Shown here piece after piece: positions 36,765 through 45,745 of a stretch of 64,000 nt of DNA. A model generated the notes under the pieces. That model saw nothing but the letters and a program-made list of their open reading frames with translations, did not search any database and had not been told where the DNA came from. The stretch spans positions 1 through 64,000 of the forward strand of contig JAYYEI010000015.1 of the NCBI GenBank assembly GCA_036159995.1, read 5' to 3'. Numbering within the stretch: the stretch's first letter is position 1; the number at the start of each line of letters is the position of its first letter. The position numbers and the translations under genes were made by a program. The stretch is from UBA8752 sp036159995 (lineage in GTDB: Bacteria > Bacteroidota > Bacteroidia > Flavobacteriales_D > Sanyastnellaceae).

Positions 36765-37922
36765 TTACCGCGCAGGAGCGAGGTCCGAGGAAAGCAACCA
36801 GAGGACCGCGCGGCTCCACTCTTCGGCGCCTGCGTCGCAGTCAGCCTCGGCAGGAAGGTCGAATTCAGACGCCGGAAGCACACCGAGCTCGGTCTGTCGG
36901 CTGGGAATGAGCACCTCGAGCCCGGAACCGGGAAGCGTCCACGACTCCGGGTTTCCCGAGCACCCTCCGCGTCCACCGAGAGGGGCGCACCCGAAGACTC
37001 GGGCCCGGCCACTCTCCTCGAGGGATTGAGCGAGCAGGAGGGAAGCGCTGAAGCTCAACCCATCCAACATTACGGCCACAGGAACATCGAGGGCACGCCG
37101 AACGGAAGCCAGCGGCATGGCCGGAACCTCGTCGAACTCCCCGTCCATGGACCATTTCCCTTCCCGCTCCACAGGCCATGACTCCGAATCGAGGAACACT
37201 CCCAGCACCGCGTGCCGACGGGAGCGGAAGCCGCCCAAATTCCCCCGAAGATCCAACATGACAGGCCTTCCGGCGCGCGCCAACTGCCGAACCTGCTTCC
37301 GGAACGCTGTCCGAAAAGACCGATCGTCACCCGTCCCGAAGCTCGGGATCACCCACCTCAAGAAGGCTCCGTGATCCTCGACCCGCATTCCAGAGGACAG
37401 CGCATCAGACTCCGTCTCTTTCGCCTGTCCAATCGGGCATTCCATCGACCCATCGGCAAGACAGGCCACCCACGGCCACGTCCGCGCCAACCAAGCGGCC
37501 CGGGCACTGGCCGGAACCCCGAGCCCCGGACCGAATTGGGACCACGGCCTTTCTTCAGCCACCAAGTCTTGGGCAGACGGAGGCGTGGATCGCGTCCGAC
37601 CGGGCGACAACCGATCAAACGGCACCCGCATGTGCGCATCACCCGCTGCACGCAACCAACCGTGCACCATAACAGCCCACTCCAATCTCCCTGCGTTCTC
37701 CTCGGCGACCATGGACGCAACGAGTGCATCCCGCGCCGCCAATGCATGCGCATCGGTAATGGACTCCAGCATACGCGGGCCGAGCAGGGAATCGAGGAAC
37801 GCCACATCCATCAGCCGAGCGGAACGGCCCACCGCTTCCACTTGGGCGCTTTGACTGCTGCCGGCCGTGACACAAGCCAACGCGACGACGAGCGAGCAGA
37901 CCCGGCGCGCGGAATCAGGCAT
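36765..37922 (-). CDS. S41-like C-terminal-processing peptidase family protein
   Basis: This 385-residue exported protein has a signal peptide (VVALACVTAGSSQ) and a tail-specific-protease-like core: VMLDLRGNLGGFRSRRHA, then VPVAVMLDGLSFSASLLLAQSLEE with the Ser likely in SFSAS, and FGCAPLGGRGG. There is no PDZ domain. The catalytic Lys position is not obvious by eye, so activity is uncertain. It overlaps the paaZ stop by eight bases. Confidence 0.78.
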   Translation of the reverse strand: MPDSARRVCSLVVALACVTAGSSQSAQVEAVGRSARLMDVAFLDSLLGPRMLESITDAHALAARDALVASMVAEENAGRLEWAVMVHGWLRAAGDAHMRVPFDRLSPGRTRSTPPSAQDLVAEERPWSQFGPGLGVPASARAAWLARTWPWVACLADGSMECPIGQAKETESDALSSGMRVEDHGAFLRWVIPSFGTGDDRSFRTAFRKQVRQLARAGRPVMLDLRGNLGGFRSRRHAVLGVFLDSESWPVEREGKWSMDGEFDEVPAMPLASVRRALDVPVAVMLDGLSFSASLLLAQSLEESGRARVFGCAPLGGRGGCSGNPESWTLPGSGLEVLIPSRQTELGVLPASEFDLPAEADCDAGAEEWSRAVLWLLSSDLAPAR

Positions 37923-39978
37923 CCGACGCCGATTCTGGCTGCTCCCGGTTCTTGACCATGGTCAGGATGGTGGCAATGGCCACAGTTTCCCCCGTTTCAT
38001 CGGACACATCGACCTTGAACTTGACGATGCCTTTCAGCACATCATCCTCGCCGCGCAATTCCTGCTGGACCTTTTCCTCGACCGTCAACTGCACGCCGAT
38101 GGTCATCCCGGGATACACAGGCTTGGTGAACCGGCAGGACTCCAGTCCATAGTTCAGCAAGACCGGCCCCTTGTGTGGCTCAACGAACATCCCAGCCGCC
38201 TTGGACAACACCCAGTACCCATGGGCCACACGGCGCTCGAAAATGGTGCCGTCCAACGCCGTTTCATCCACATGCGCATAGAAATGATCGCCACTGACGT
38301 TGGCGAAATTGACGATGTCCGCCTCTGTCACCGTGTGCCGGTGGGTGGTGTAGGTCATGCCGACCTCGAGGTCCTCGAAATGCTGACGGAAGGGATGCAC
38401 GGAAGCCTCGGGGCGGGCTGCACCCGGCTGATGACGGCCCGTGATGGCCGTGATCGTATCGGGATGACCCTGGATGGCCGTGCGTTGCAGGTAATGATGA
38501 AGACCACGCAGGCCACCCATCTCTTCTCCGCCACCGGCACGTCCCGGCCCACCGTGGACCAGCTGCGGCATGGGGCTTCCGTGTCCCGTGCTCTCCTTGG
38601 CACAGGATGCATCGAGGACGAGGATCCGTCCGTGGTGGGTTGCCGCCTCCACTACAAACTTCCGTGCCACGGCAGCATCTCTTGTAGCAATGCTACAGCA
38701 AAGTGACCCTTTTCCCTTGTGAACAAGTGATATGGCGTCGTCTAAGCTGTCATAGGGAAGCAGCGTCGTCACCGGGCCGAACGGCTCCACGTTGTGCACC
38801 TTTTCTGCCGTCAAAGGAGACGACTGGGCCAGGAGACGGGGCGCATAGAAGGCCCCCATTTCAGCGTCCCCGCCCTCCCAGGTGGGCGAGTCGATTGTAT
38901 ACATGAGTTCGGCCTCCTGCATGAGATCCGCCACAGCCCGCTCCACCTCGGAACGCTGGTCCAAGCCGGCCAATGCCCCCATCCGGACGCCTTCCACAGC
39001 CGGATCACCGATCCGCACCCCGTCCAGCTGCGCCTTCAAGGCGTCCCGCACAGCTTCGACCCGCCCTTCGGGCACCATGGCCCGGCGGACAGCAGTGCAC
39101 CTTTGACCGCACTTGATGGTGAGTTCCCGGCGCAATTCCTTCACGAACAAGTCAAATTCGGCCGTTCCTGGCTCCGCATCGGGACCGAGCACCATGCTGT
39201 TCAGCGAGTCGGCTTCTAGATTGAACGGCACATTTTCCGCCAGGATTCGGGGATGGGACTTGAGCATCAAGCCCGTCTCCGCAGATCCAGTAAACGTCAC
39301 CACATCCTGAAACCCCACGTGATCAAGCAAACCGCGGGCTGAGCCACAGACCAACTGAAGCGCACCTTCGGGCAGGATACCCGACGCATGGATTTCCTTG
39401 ACCATGGCGTGGGCGACATAAGACGTCAGGGATGCTGGCTTGACAATGGCCGGAACCCCCGCAAGCAGATTGGCACTGATTTTCTCCAGCATGCCCCAAA
39501 CCGGGAAGTTGTAGGCGTTGATGTGCACGGCCACACCGCGTTTCGGGACGCCAATGTGGTGGCCAATGAAGGTCCCTTCCCTCGACAGCATGGCCGGGTC
39601 CCCATCCACGAGATAGGGGAGGTCCGGCAACTGCTTGCGCAGACTGGCGTAGGCAAACAGGGTGCCGATGCCGCCCTCTACATCAATCCAGGAGTCCGAG
39701 CGGGTCGCCCCGGTATGCGCGCTCCAGACGTAGAACTTTTCCTTGTTCTCCATCAGGTGGAGCGCGAGGGCCTTGAGCATCCGTCCGCGCTCCTGAAAGG
39801 TCATCCGCCTCAGGTTGTCACTTCCAACCGTTCTGCCATAGGCGTAGGCCGAGGCCAAATCGACGTTGGACGCATCCAGCGCAGCCACCGGCGTGCCATG
39901 CACGGCATCGAGAAGGGGAGTGGGAGAGGGGCCTGCCGGGATCCATTGACCGGCAATGAGGTTGTCCAGTACCAACAT
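37915..39978 (-). CDS. paaZ: PaaZ: oxepin-CoA hydrolase / 3-oxo-5,6-dehydrosuberyl-CoA semialdehyde dehydrogenase
   Basis: This 687-residue bifunctional enzyme opens the oxepin ring and oxidises the resulting aldehyde in aerobic phenylacetate degradation. Residues 1-530 are the aldehyde dehydrogenase, with Glu255 in FNLEADSLN and Cys294 in GQRCTA. Residues 540-687 are an R-specific MaoC-type hydratase with Asp564 and His569 in SGDHFYAH. These positions fall close to those of the E. coli enzyme. I chose the ATG at 39978, which gives the family N-terminus; the frame continues upstream through the antisense of another gene. A TTTCTTTG box (7 of 8) ends eight bases before this ATG. Confidence 0.95.
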   Translation of the reverse strand: MLVLDNLIAGQWIPAGPSPTPLLDAVHGTPVAALDASNVDLASAYAYGRTVGSDNLRRMTFQERGRMLKALALHLMENKEKFYVWSAHTGATRSDSWIDVEGGIGTLFAYASLRKQLPDLPYLVDGDPAMLSREGTFIGHHIGVPKRGVAVHINAYNFPVWGMLEKISANLLAGVPAIVKPASLTSYVAHAMVKEIHASGILPEGALQLVCGSARGLLDHVGFQDVVTFTGSAETGLMLKSHPRILAENVPFNLEADSLNSMVLGPDAEPGTAEFDLFVKELRRELTIKCGQRCTAVRRAMVPEGRVEAVRDALKAQLDGVRIGDPAVEGVRMGALAGLDQRSEVERAVADLMQEAELMYTIDSPTWEGGDAEMGAFYAPRLLAQSSPLTAEKVHNVEPFGPVTTLLPYDSLDDAISLVHKGKGSLCCSIATRDAAVARKFVVEAATHHGRILVLDASCAKESTGHGSPMPQLVHGGPGRAGGGEEMGGLRGLHHYLQRTAIQGHPDTITAITGRHQPGAARPEASVHPFRQHFEDLEVGMTYTTHRHTVTEADIVNFANVSGDHFYAHVDETALDGTIFERRVAHGYWVLSKAAGMFVEPHKGPVLLNYGLESCRFTKPVYPGMTIGVQLTVEEKVQQELRGEDDVLKGIVKFKVDVSDETGETVAIATILTMVKNREQPESASDA

Positions 39979-40119
39979 GTCAATCGCAAAGAAAGGCCGT
40001 GCCGCCATGAAGAAATCATGAATTCGTCGACAGAATCCTTTCGTCGAGGGGAAAAATCCGTTATCTTGGTGAAGATTTGTTTTGCCTTCTCTAGTCTTTG
40101 AATCATTAACCCACTGAAC

Positions 40120-41088
40120 ATGAAGAACTTGTTCGCACTTACCGCCGCTGTGCTTTTCGGCTTTTCCGCCGCTGCCAGCAATGTCCAGCTTATCGTCCAA
40201 GCTGTAGACAATGGTGACGCCGTTCCCGGCAACACCTACCGAGTCTACGCTGAGCTGCCCTCTAACCAGCACAGCCTGCACGCCATCTTCGCCGATGGCG
40301 AGCACCTCCTCAACGTGACCTCCACCGGAACCTTCTACCAGAATCAACTGGGTGGTGCCACGTCCTACGACGTCAACGACGCCATCATCGGCATGGACGA
40401 GAGCCTCGCTTTCGACAGCTGGGTGACCGTGGGCGCTGAAAACAGCACCAACAACAACCTCTGGAACATCGGCATCGATTTCGCCTCCTTCAACAATGGT
40501 GGCGCCATCGAAGTGGTGGACGGCGCTTGGTTCGTCGTCCCGACGGACGTCCGCGCTGCTGCTGACGCCCGCAATCTGGTCCTTCTCATGCAGATCACCA
40601 CGGACGGCACCGCTACCGGAACGCTGAACATGCAAGGTTGGACGCCGGACGGCGAGACCTGGCGCGACTACGACGTGACCTTCACGACGGACGACGCCCA
40701 AGTCTTTGGCTGCACGAATCCGGACGCCTCCAACTACAACATGGAAGCCAGCTACGAGAACGGCTCTTGTGAGTTCGCCACGGACAACGGCCCCATGGCT
40801 GACCTGTTCGATCTGGAGGACAGCAACTGGAACGTCTTCCCGAACCCCGTGTTCGAGGGCCACTTCAGCATCCAGTTCGACAAGGAAGTCAACCTCGGTT
40901 CCGAGAACATCATCGTTGAAGTGACCGACATGTCCGGCAAGACGGCCATCTCCCAGGAGGTGACCTCCGGCGACGTTATCGGTGGCAACCGCATCATGGT
41001 GAAGCACGGTCTCGCTGCCGGCGCCTACACCCTGAGCGTGACCCACAAGGACTTCTCTGCCGCTCAGAACCTGATCGTCAAGAAGTAA
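40120..41088 (+). CDS. Secreted T9SS protein with the unnamed YDSWVTIG domain
   Basis: This 322-residue protein has a signal peptide (LFALTAAVLFGFSAAAS), one copy of the domain found twice in the protein at 19.4 kb (TYRVY, FADGEHLLNVTSTGTFYQ, AFDSWVTVGAE, NNGGAIEV, GAWFVV, LVLLMQITTDGTATGTL), one 24-residue unit GCTNPDASNY...ENGSC, and a T9SS sorting domain (WNVFPNPVFEGHFSIQF, LIVKK). Codon usage looks biased to C-ending codons, hinting at strong expression. Upstream, TATCTTGG at 40062 and TAGTCTTTG at 40092 are imperfect promoter boxes. Confidence 0.9.
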   Translation: MKNLFALTAAVLFGFSAAASNVQLIVQAVDNGDAVPGNTYRVYAELPSNQHSLHAIFADGEHLLNVTSTGTFYQNQLGGATSYDVNDAIIGMDESLAFDSWVTVGAENSTNNNLWNIGIDFASFNNGGAIEVVDGAWFVVPTDVRAAADARNLVLLMQITTDGTATGTLNMQGWTPDGETWRDYDVTFTTDDAQVFGCTNPDASNYNMEASYENGSCEFATDNGPMADLFDLEDSNWNVFPNPVFEGHFSIQFDKEVNLGSENIIVEVTDMSGKTAISQEVTSGDVIGGNRIMVKHGLAAGAYTLSVTHKDFSAAQNLIVKK

Positions 41089-41109
41089 TCCTTCAATCCA
41101 ACCCATTCG

Positions 41110-41142
41110 GAAAGCCGGTCCTCAGGGGCCGGCTTTCTTTTT
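41110..41142 (+). terminator. Intrinsic terminator of the T9SS protein gene
   Basis: GAAAGCCGG and CCGGCTTTC form a 9-bp stem with a 10-base loop, followed by a run of T residues. Confidence 0.92.
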
Positions 41143-41152
41143 GCCCTAACTC

Positions 41153-41162
41153 TACATTATGT
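41153..41162. repeat. Direct repeat TACATTATGT, left copy
   Basis: It is identical to 41701-41710; both are followed after one base by AAA. Confidence 0.8.
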
Positions 41163-41698
41163 CAAACAGGTTTGGCACATCAGCCATTCGTCAGCAGGGG
41201 ACTCCAAACCCGCATTTCTCAGCTGAAGAATTCCCCATGGCTCTGCTGGTGACATTCAAATGACAGAATCACGGGTTCACGCTATCCGAACAAAGCACGG
41301 AGCCCAGGGAGGCATCCACGAGCGCCTGCCACATGAATACAACCACTCACTGGTTTTTCCAGAATTCACGGATTTCGACCCATTCGACACACATCTACAG
41401 AATTTGCGAAAATCCGGGGGGTCCAATTCCCCATGCAAACCGCAAGCCACCAAGCCGATTCCCATTCCAGGAGCACAACACATCGATACTATGAAAGCAC
41501 GCCACACTTGGCAGCGGAATCGCCAGAAAATCGGATCACAAGCAAAGTGCTCGTTCCAAGGAGGAGCACTGTGCATTCTGCGCCAACCCAAAGTCTCGAC
41601 TTCTCAAACCACAGGGATGTGCCCAACCAAGGAGGAAACAGCAGCCGATTCTGGCCACAATCCATCATTCAAACCCACGAGCCCCTCTTGAATGATAA

Positions 41699-41713
41699 TT
41701 TACATTATGTAAA
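41699..41713. repeat. 15-bp palindrome containing the right copy of TACATTATGT
   Basis: TTTACAT and ATGTAAA flank a single T. The direct-repeat copy occupies 41701-41710. Confidence 0.8.
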
Positions 41714-41720
41714 ATGATGA

Positions 41721-41751
41721 AGAGAAAAGAAATGGGAACCGAAGCCCCCAT
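41721..41751 (-). terminator. Terminator of the TPR gene with UUCG tetraloop
   Basis: On the minus strand ATGGGGGC-TTCG-GTTCCCAT forms an 8-bp stem, using two G-U pairs, with a TTCG tetraloop, followed by TTTCTTTTCTC. It lies about 20 bases after the TPR gene stop at 41772. Confidence 0.75.
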
Positions 41752-41771
41752 CTCTTGTCAATGACTGTCGA

Positions 41772-42926
41772 TCATTCGCGCGTCTTCAGCTTGGCGCTGA
41801 TCTCCAGCATCTTTTCATCCATGCCGACACGGGCGTAGATGTCACGCAGGCTGCGCAACGTTTCACGATCCTCGGGCTCCACGTCCAGCGCCTTCTCCAA
41901 ATACGGCAGCGCCGTCGAGAACATGGCCTTACCGCCATCTTCCAATTCCTTCTGCTTGGTGGCCTCGTCCTTGCTCATGCGCGGCTTCCACATGTCATTG
42001 GCCTCATTGACCATCTGGACGGCCTTGTTGAAATACAAGGCACCGAGGTTGTAGTTGGCGTCAAAATAATCCGCTTTAATTCCCAAGCTCTTGGTGTAGG
42101 CATCCACAGCCTCATCTTGCATCCCGAGGTTGTCGTAGACACTGCCCAGCGAGAACCACAGGATTTCATTGGTGGGATCCTGTTCTGCAGCGAGCATCAG
42201 GTTTTCCTTGGCCAGCTCGAATTGACCCGCCACGAGGTAAATGTTCAGCTCCTCGATGATGAGCGCCTGCTCGCGGGGGAAATCCTGTCGGGCACTCTGC
42301 AAGGTGGTGAGCGCCTTGGCCGTGTCCCCTTCCATCTTCTGAATGTTGGCCGCAAACAGGAACACATCCGGCACCTGGTACCCATAACCTCCGCACATCA
42401 TGTACTGGTCGACGGCCCGGTCATACATCGAGGCCTTTTCGAAGCACAGCGCGCTGTTGAAGATGGCCATCGTGTCCACGGCGCCAAGCATCATGGTCAT
42501 TTCCGATGCGGTGACGAACAGCTCCCCTGCCCTGCCATACACACCGGAATTGAAGTAGCTGATGCCGGAATTCCCGGCGATCGTCGCACCACGGGCGATG
42601 TCAGCCATGCGCTCGGAGCTGTACCGCTGCTTCAAATCGAGCTCATCGGCCTTCACGAAGCTGGCGGCTGCCTTTTCGAGGGCGTCCGGCACTTGCGCGT
42701 ACAGCGCGCTATCGGAGGCAAGGTTGGTGTAGATGTTGCCGCGGTAACGCCAGGTCTTCTCTTTGACATTGGCTTTCTCGTCGAGAATGGCCTGGTCGAT
42801 GAACTCGGCCGCCTTCAGGTAATCGCCGTCCTGGTTGGCATTGTAGGCACTGACGACGTCTTTCTGGGCGAGAAGGCCCAGGGGAAGCATGGCCATGATG
42901 GCCACGGTGGACTTGATGTTGAGCAT
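41772..42926 (-). CDS. Exported tetratricopeptide-repeat protein
   Basis: This protein of about 384 residues has a signal peptide (MLNIKSTVAIMAMLPLGLLAQ) followed by TPR units through the whole length, clearest at NEILWFSLGSVYDNLGMQDEAVDAY and DANYNLGALYFNKAVQMV (each cited in part). It is expected to act as a periplasmic scaffold; the partner is unknown. I chose the ATG at 42926, which gives the signal peptide and lies about 20 bases after a perfect TAGATTTG box. An upstream extension of 69 Arg-rich residues is antisense to the gyrA end and rejected. Confidence 0.88.
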   Translation of the reverse strand: MLNIKSTVAIMAMLPLGLLAQKDVVSAYNANQDGDYLKAAEFIDQAILDEKANVKEKTWRYRGNIYTNLASDSALYAQVPDALEKAAASFVKADELDLKQRYSSERMADIARGATIAGNSGISYFNSGVYGRAGELFVTASEMTMMLGAVDTMAIFNSALCFEKASMYDRAVDQYMMCGGYGYQVPDVFLFAANIQKMEGDTAKALTTLQSARQDFPREQALIIEELNIYLVAGQFELAKENLMLAAEQDPTNEILWFSLGSVYDNLGMQDEAVDAYTKSLGIKADYFDANYNLGALYFNKAVQMVNEANDMWKPRMSKDEATKQKELEDGGKAMFSTALPYLEKALDVEPEDRETLRSLRDIYARVGMDEKMLEISAKLKTRE

Positions 42927-42947
42927 GGAATCAGCTTGAATCGGATG

Positions 42948-42955
42948 CAAATCTA
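42948..42955 (-). promoter_or_regulatory. -7 promoter box TAGATTTG for the TPR gene
   Basis: This is a perfect TAnnTTTG match in the 67-base gap between the gyrA stop and the TPR start, so the TPR gene need not depend on gyrA transcription. Confidence 0.65.
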
Positions 42956-42993
42956 GCACATGCCGTGCCAGACTTTTTGCACCCGGTCCCCGC

Positions 42994-45537
42994 TCACTCC
43001 TCGCCTGCCGGCGCGTCGGCCGCAGTGTCCGTACCCTCGGCGGCCGGAGCCTCCGGATCGACACCCTCTGCGCCCTCGATGTTGACCTCCTCCTCTTCGG
43101 ATTTCGGCGTGCGGCAGACGGCCGCAATCTCATCGTTCTTGCGAAGGTTAATCAGACGCACACCTTGCGTGGCGCGGCCCATCGTGCGCAGCTCGTCGGC
43201 TCCCGTCCGGATTGTGATGCCACTCTTGTTGATGACCATCAGGTCATCCTCATCGGTCACGCCCAAAATGGCCACGAGGTTGCCGGTCTTCTCGGTGACG
43301 CTCAGGGTCTTGACCCCCTTTCCACCGCGGTTGGTGATTCGGTAGTCCTCGACCGCGGAACGCTTTCCATAGCCGCGCTCGCTGACCACGAGCACATCCT
43401 TGGAACCATCCACGATGATGACCATGCCCACGACTTCGTCATCGGCTCCGGAAAGGGTCACCCCCTTTACCCCCTGGGCCGTCCGGCCCACAGCGCGCAC
43501 CTTTTCCTCGGGGAAACGGATGGCCTTGCCGGAACGGAGTCCCATGAGGATTTCGTTCTCACCGGTGGTGAGCTTGGCCTGGAGCAATTCATCGCCTTCT
43601 CGGATGGTGATGGCATTGATGCCGTTGGTCCGCGGGCGGGAATAGGCCTCGAGCGTGGTCTTCTTGATCACGCCCTTCTTGGTGCACATCACCACGTTGT
43701 GGGCGTTGACGTACTCCGGATCCTTGATGTCTTGGACCGGGATGTAGGCCATGACCTTGTCGTCCGACTCGATGTTGATCAGGTTCTGAATGGCCCGTCC
43801 CTTGGAGGTGCGGGAACCTTCCGGAACTTCGAAAATGCGCATCCAGAAGCAGCGCCCCTTCTGTGTGAAGATGAGCAGCCAATTGTGGTTGGTCGCAGAG
43901 AAGATCTCCTCGATGAAATCCTGATCGCGGGTGATGGCCCCCTTGGACCCCACTCCACCGCGAGACTGCTCCTTGTATTCGTTGAGACGGGTCCGTTTGA
44001 TGTAGCCGGCGTGGCTGATGGTGATGACCACCTGCTCGTCCGGAATCATGTCCTCGATGCTGAGTTCGGCACTGGAGAACTCGATGCGGGAGCGGCGCTC
44101 ATCGCCGAACTTCTCCTTCATCTCGAGGAGCTCATCCTTGATGATGCCCATGCGGAGGGCCTTGTCCTCCAGGATGGCCTTGAGTCGGCCGATCAGCTCC
44201 ATCAGTTCGTCGTACTCGGCACGCAGCTTGTCGCGCTCGAGTCCGGTCAGCTTCTGGAGGCGCATGTCAAGGATGGCCCGGGCCTGGATCTCGCTCAACT
44301 CGAACTTCTCCATCAAGCCGTTGCGGGCCTCTTCCGGCGTTTGGCTGCCCCGGATGAGGGCAATCACCTCGTCCAGATTGTCGATGGCAATGATGAGGCC
44401 CTGCAGGATGTGGGCCCGCTCCTCCGCCTTGCGCAGTTCGAACTGGGTCCGGCGCACGATCACATCGTGACGGTGCTCGAGGTAGTGGAAGATCATCTCC
44501 CGCAGGTTCAACAGCTGCGGGCGCCCCTTGACCAGGGCGATGTTGTTGACCGAGAAGCTGGTCTGGAGCTGCGTGTACTTGTACAGCTTGTTCAGGACCA
44601 CGTTCGGGATGGCATCCCGCTTGAGATCAAACACGACCCGCATGCCCTTCCGGTCCGACTCGTCCCGGATCTCGCTGATGCCGTCAATCTTCTTTTCGTT
44701 GACGAGGTCGGCGGCCTTGCGGACCATGTCGGCCTTGTTGACCTGGTAGGGAATCTCCTCGACAATGATCTGCTCCTTGCCGGTGCGGGTCTCCTCGAAA
44801 CGGGCCTTGCCGCGCATCACAACCCGGCCTCGGCCAGTCTCGTAGGCGTCCTTCACCCCTTCCACACCATAGATGACACCGCCAGTCGGGAAGTCCGGAG
44901 CCTTGATGTACTCCATGAGTCCCTCGACAGAGATGTTCGGCTCGTCAATCATGGCCACGCAGCCGTTGATCACCTCCGTCAGGTTGTGGGGCGGCATGTT
45001 GGTCGCCATGCCGACCGCGATCCCTGCGGCACCGTTGACGAGGAGGTTGGGAATCTTGGCCGGGAGCACAGTGGGCTCCTGCAGGCTGTCATCGAAGTTG
45101 TTGGCGAGGTCGACCGTCTCCTTGTCGAGGTCGGCGAGCATCTCCTCGGCAATCTTGCGAAGGCGAGCCTCCGTGTAACGCATGGCCGCCGGGTTGTCTC
45201 CGTCAATCGAGCCGAAGTTTCCTTGGCCATCCACCATCGGATAGCGCATGGACCAATCCTGGGCCAGACGCACCATGGTGTCATAGACCGAGCTGTCCCC
45301 GTGCGGGTGGTATTTGCCCAACACCTCTCCCACAATCCTCGCCGACTTCTTGTAGGCCCGGTTCGACAGGACCCCCAACTCGAGCATGCCGAACAGCACC
45401 CTGCGGTGCACCGGCTTCAATCCGTCCCGCACATCGGGAAGGGCCCTCGACACGATGACCGACATCGAGTAATCGATGTAGGCCGACTTCATTTCATCCT
45501 CGATCGAAATCGGAATGATCTTCTCTCCTTCTGCCAT
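42994..45537 (-). CDS. gyrA: DNA gyrase subunit A
   Basis: GyrA is the breakage-reunion subunit of the type II topoisomerase that introduces negative supercoils. The 847-residue protein has the catalytic Tyr121 in MRYTEARL. In the quinolone region HPHGDSSVYDT, Ser82 and Asp86 correspond to E. coli Ser83 and Asp87, so the wild-type residues are kept. The C-terminal beta-pinwheel carries a GyrA-box-like NRGGKG. The last 35 residues are acidic and Ala/Glu-rich. Topoisomerase IV subunit A is less likely because of the GyrA box and length. A TATTTTCG box lies about 50 bases upstream. Confidence 0.97.
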   Translation of the reverse strand: MAEGEKIIPISIEDEMKSAYIDYSMSVIVSRALPDVRDGLKPVHRRVLFGMLELGVLSNRAYKKSARIVGEVLGKYHPHGDSSVYDTMVRLAQDWSMRYPMVDGQGNFGSIDGDNPAAMRYTEARLRKIAEEMLADLDKETVDLANNFDDSLQEPTVLPAKIPNLLVNGAAGIAVGMATNMPPHNLTEVINGCVAMIDEPNISVEGLMEYIKAPDFPTGGVIYGVEGVKDAYETGRGRVVMRGKARFEETRTGKEQIIVEEIPYQVNKADMVRKAADLVNEKKIDGISEIRDESDRKGMRVVFDLKRDAIPNVVLNKLYKYTQLQTSFSVNNIALVKGRPQLLNLREMIFHYLEHRHDVIVRRTQFELRKAEERAHILQGLIIAIDNLDEVIALIRGSQTPEEARNGLMEKFELSEIQARAILDMRLQKLTGLERDKLRAEYDELMELIGRLKAILEDKALRMGIIKDELLEMKEKFGDERRSRIEFSSAELSIEDMIPDEQVVITISHAGYIKRTRLNEYKEQSRGGVGSKGAITRDQDFIEEIFSATNHNWLLIFTQKGRCFWMRIFEVPEGSRTSKGRAIQNLINIESDDKVMAYIPVQDIKDPEYVNAHNVVMCTKKGVIKKTTLEAYSRPRTNGINAITIREGDELLQAKLTTGENEILMGLRSGKAIRFPEEKVRAVGRTAQGVKGVTLSGADDEVVGMVIIVDGSKDVLVVSERGYGKRSAVEDYRITNRGGKGVKTLSVTEKTGNLVAILGVTDEDDLMVINKSGITIRTGADELRTMGRATQGVRLINLRKNDEIAAVCRTPKSEEEEVNIEGAEGVDPEAPAAEGTDTAADAPAGEE

Positions 45538-45587
45538 GTTGTCATTGCCCCGCAGGCCGCGGTTTGCGGACCCAATCGGGCGTCAAG

Positions 45588-45595
45588 CGAAAATA
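45588..45595 (-). promoter_or_regulatory. Candidate -7 box (TATTTTCG) for gyrA
   Basis: This is a 7-of-8 match to TAnnTTTG on the minus strand; a TTG occurs 24 bases further upstream, slightly longer than the usual spacer. Leader length would be about 48 bases. Confidence 0.45.
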
Positions 45596-45705
45596 CCACC
45601 TGACATCCCCCTGCGGAGTCAAGAATGGCCCGTATTTTGAACAAGCCGCACGGTCGCATGTGGAAAATCCAACGTCCACAAAACCCCTGATCGACAGGGC
45701 GGCGA

Positions 45706-45713
45706 TAGTTTTG
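45706..45713 (+). promoter_or_regulatory. -7 promoter box TAGTTTTG for clpC
   Basis: This is a perfect TAnnTTTG match, leaving about 28 bases of leader to the clpC ATG. No TTG was found at -33, and no CtsR/HrcA-type operator was recognised. Confidence 0.6.
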
Positions 45714-45745
45714 AATTCGGGGAGCCATCCCCTTTACTCAGAGAC

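Larger units (their letters stand above)
41145..41771. other. Gene-free stretch between convergent genes
   Basis: About 600 bases with visibly lower GC than the surroundings. Open frames of 143 residues on plus and 104 on minus exist but have no recognisable domain, signal peptide or promoter. A 10-bp direct repeat, TACATTATGT followed after one base by AAA, borders it at 41153 and 41701; the right copy is part of a 15-bp palindrome. A minus-strand terminator lies at the right end. I see no RNA gene or transposase. Confidence 0.6.

Noticed and set aside
39979..41106. Upstream extension of the paaZ frame by 376 codons
   Set aside because: It is antisense to the secreted protein at 40120-41088, which has a signal peptide and sorting domain; paaZ matches its family from 39978.
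41277..41591. 104-codon minus-strand frame in the same island
   Set aside because: No family resemblance; overlaps the equally unsupported plus frame.
41260..41691. 143-codon plus-strand frame in the gene-free island
   Set aside because: Odd composition, no domain, no promoter or ribosome-binding site, and frames of this length occur by chance here.
43165..45603. Open frame of 812 codons antisense to gyrA
   Set aside because: The gyrA frame is unambiguous, and the antisense product has no recognisable motif.
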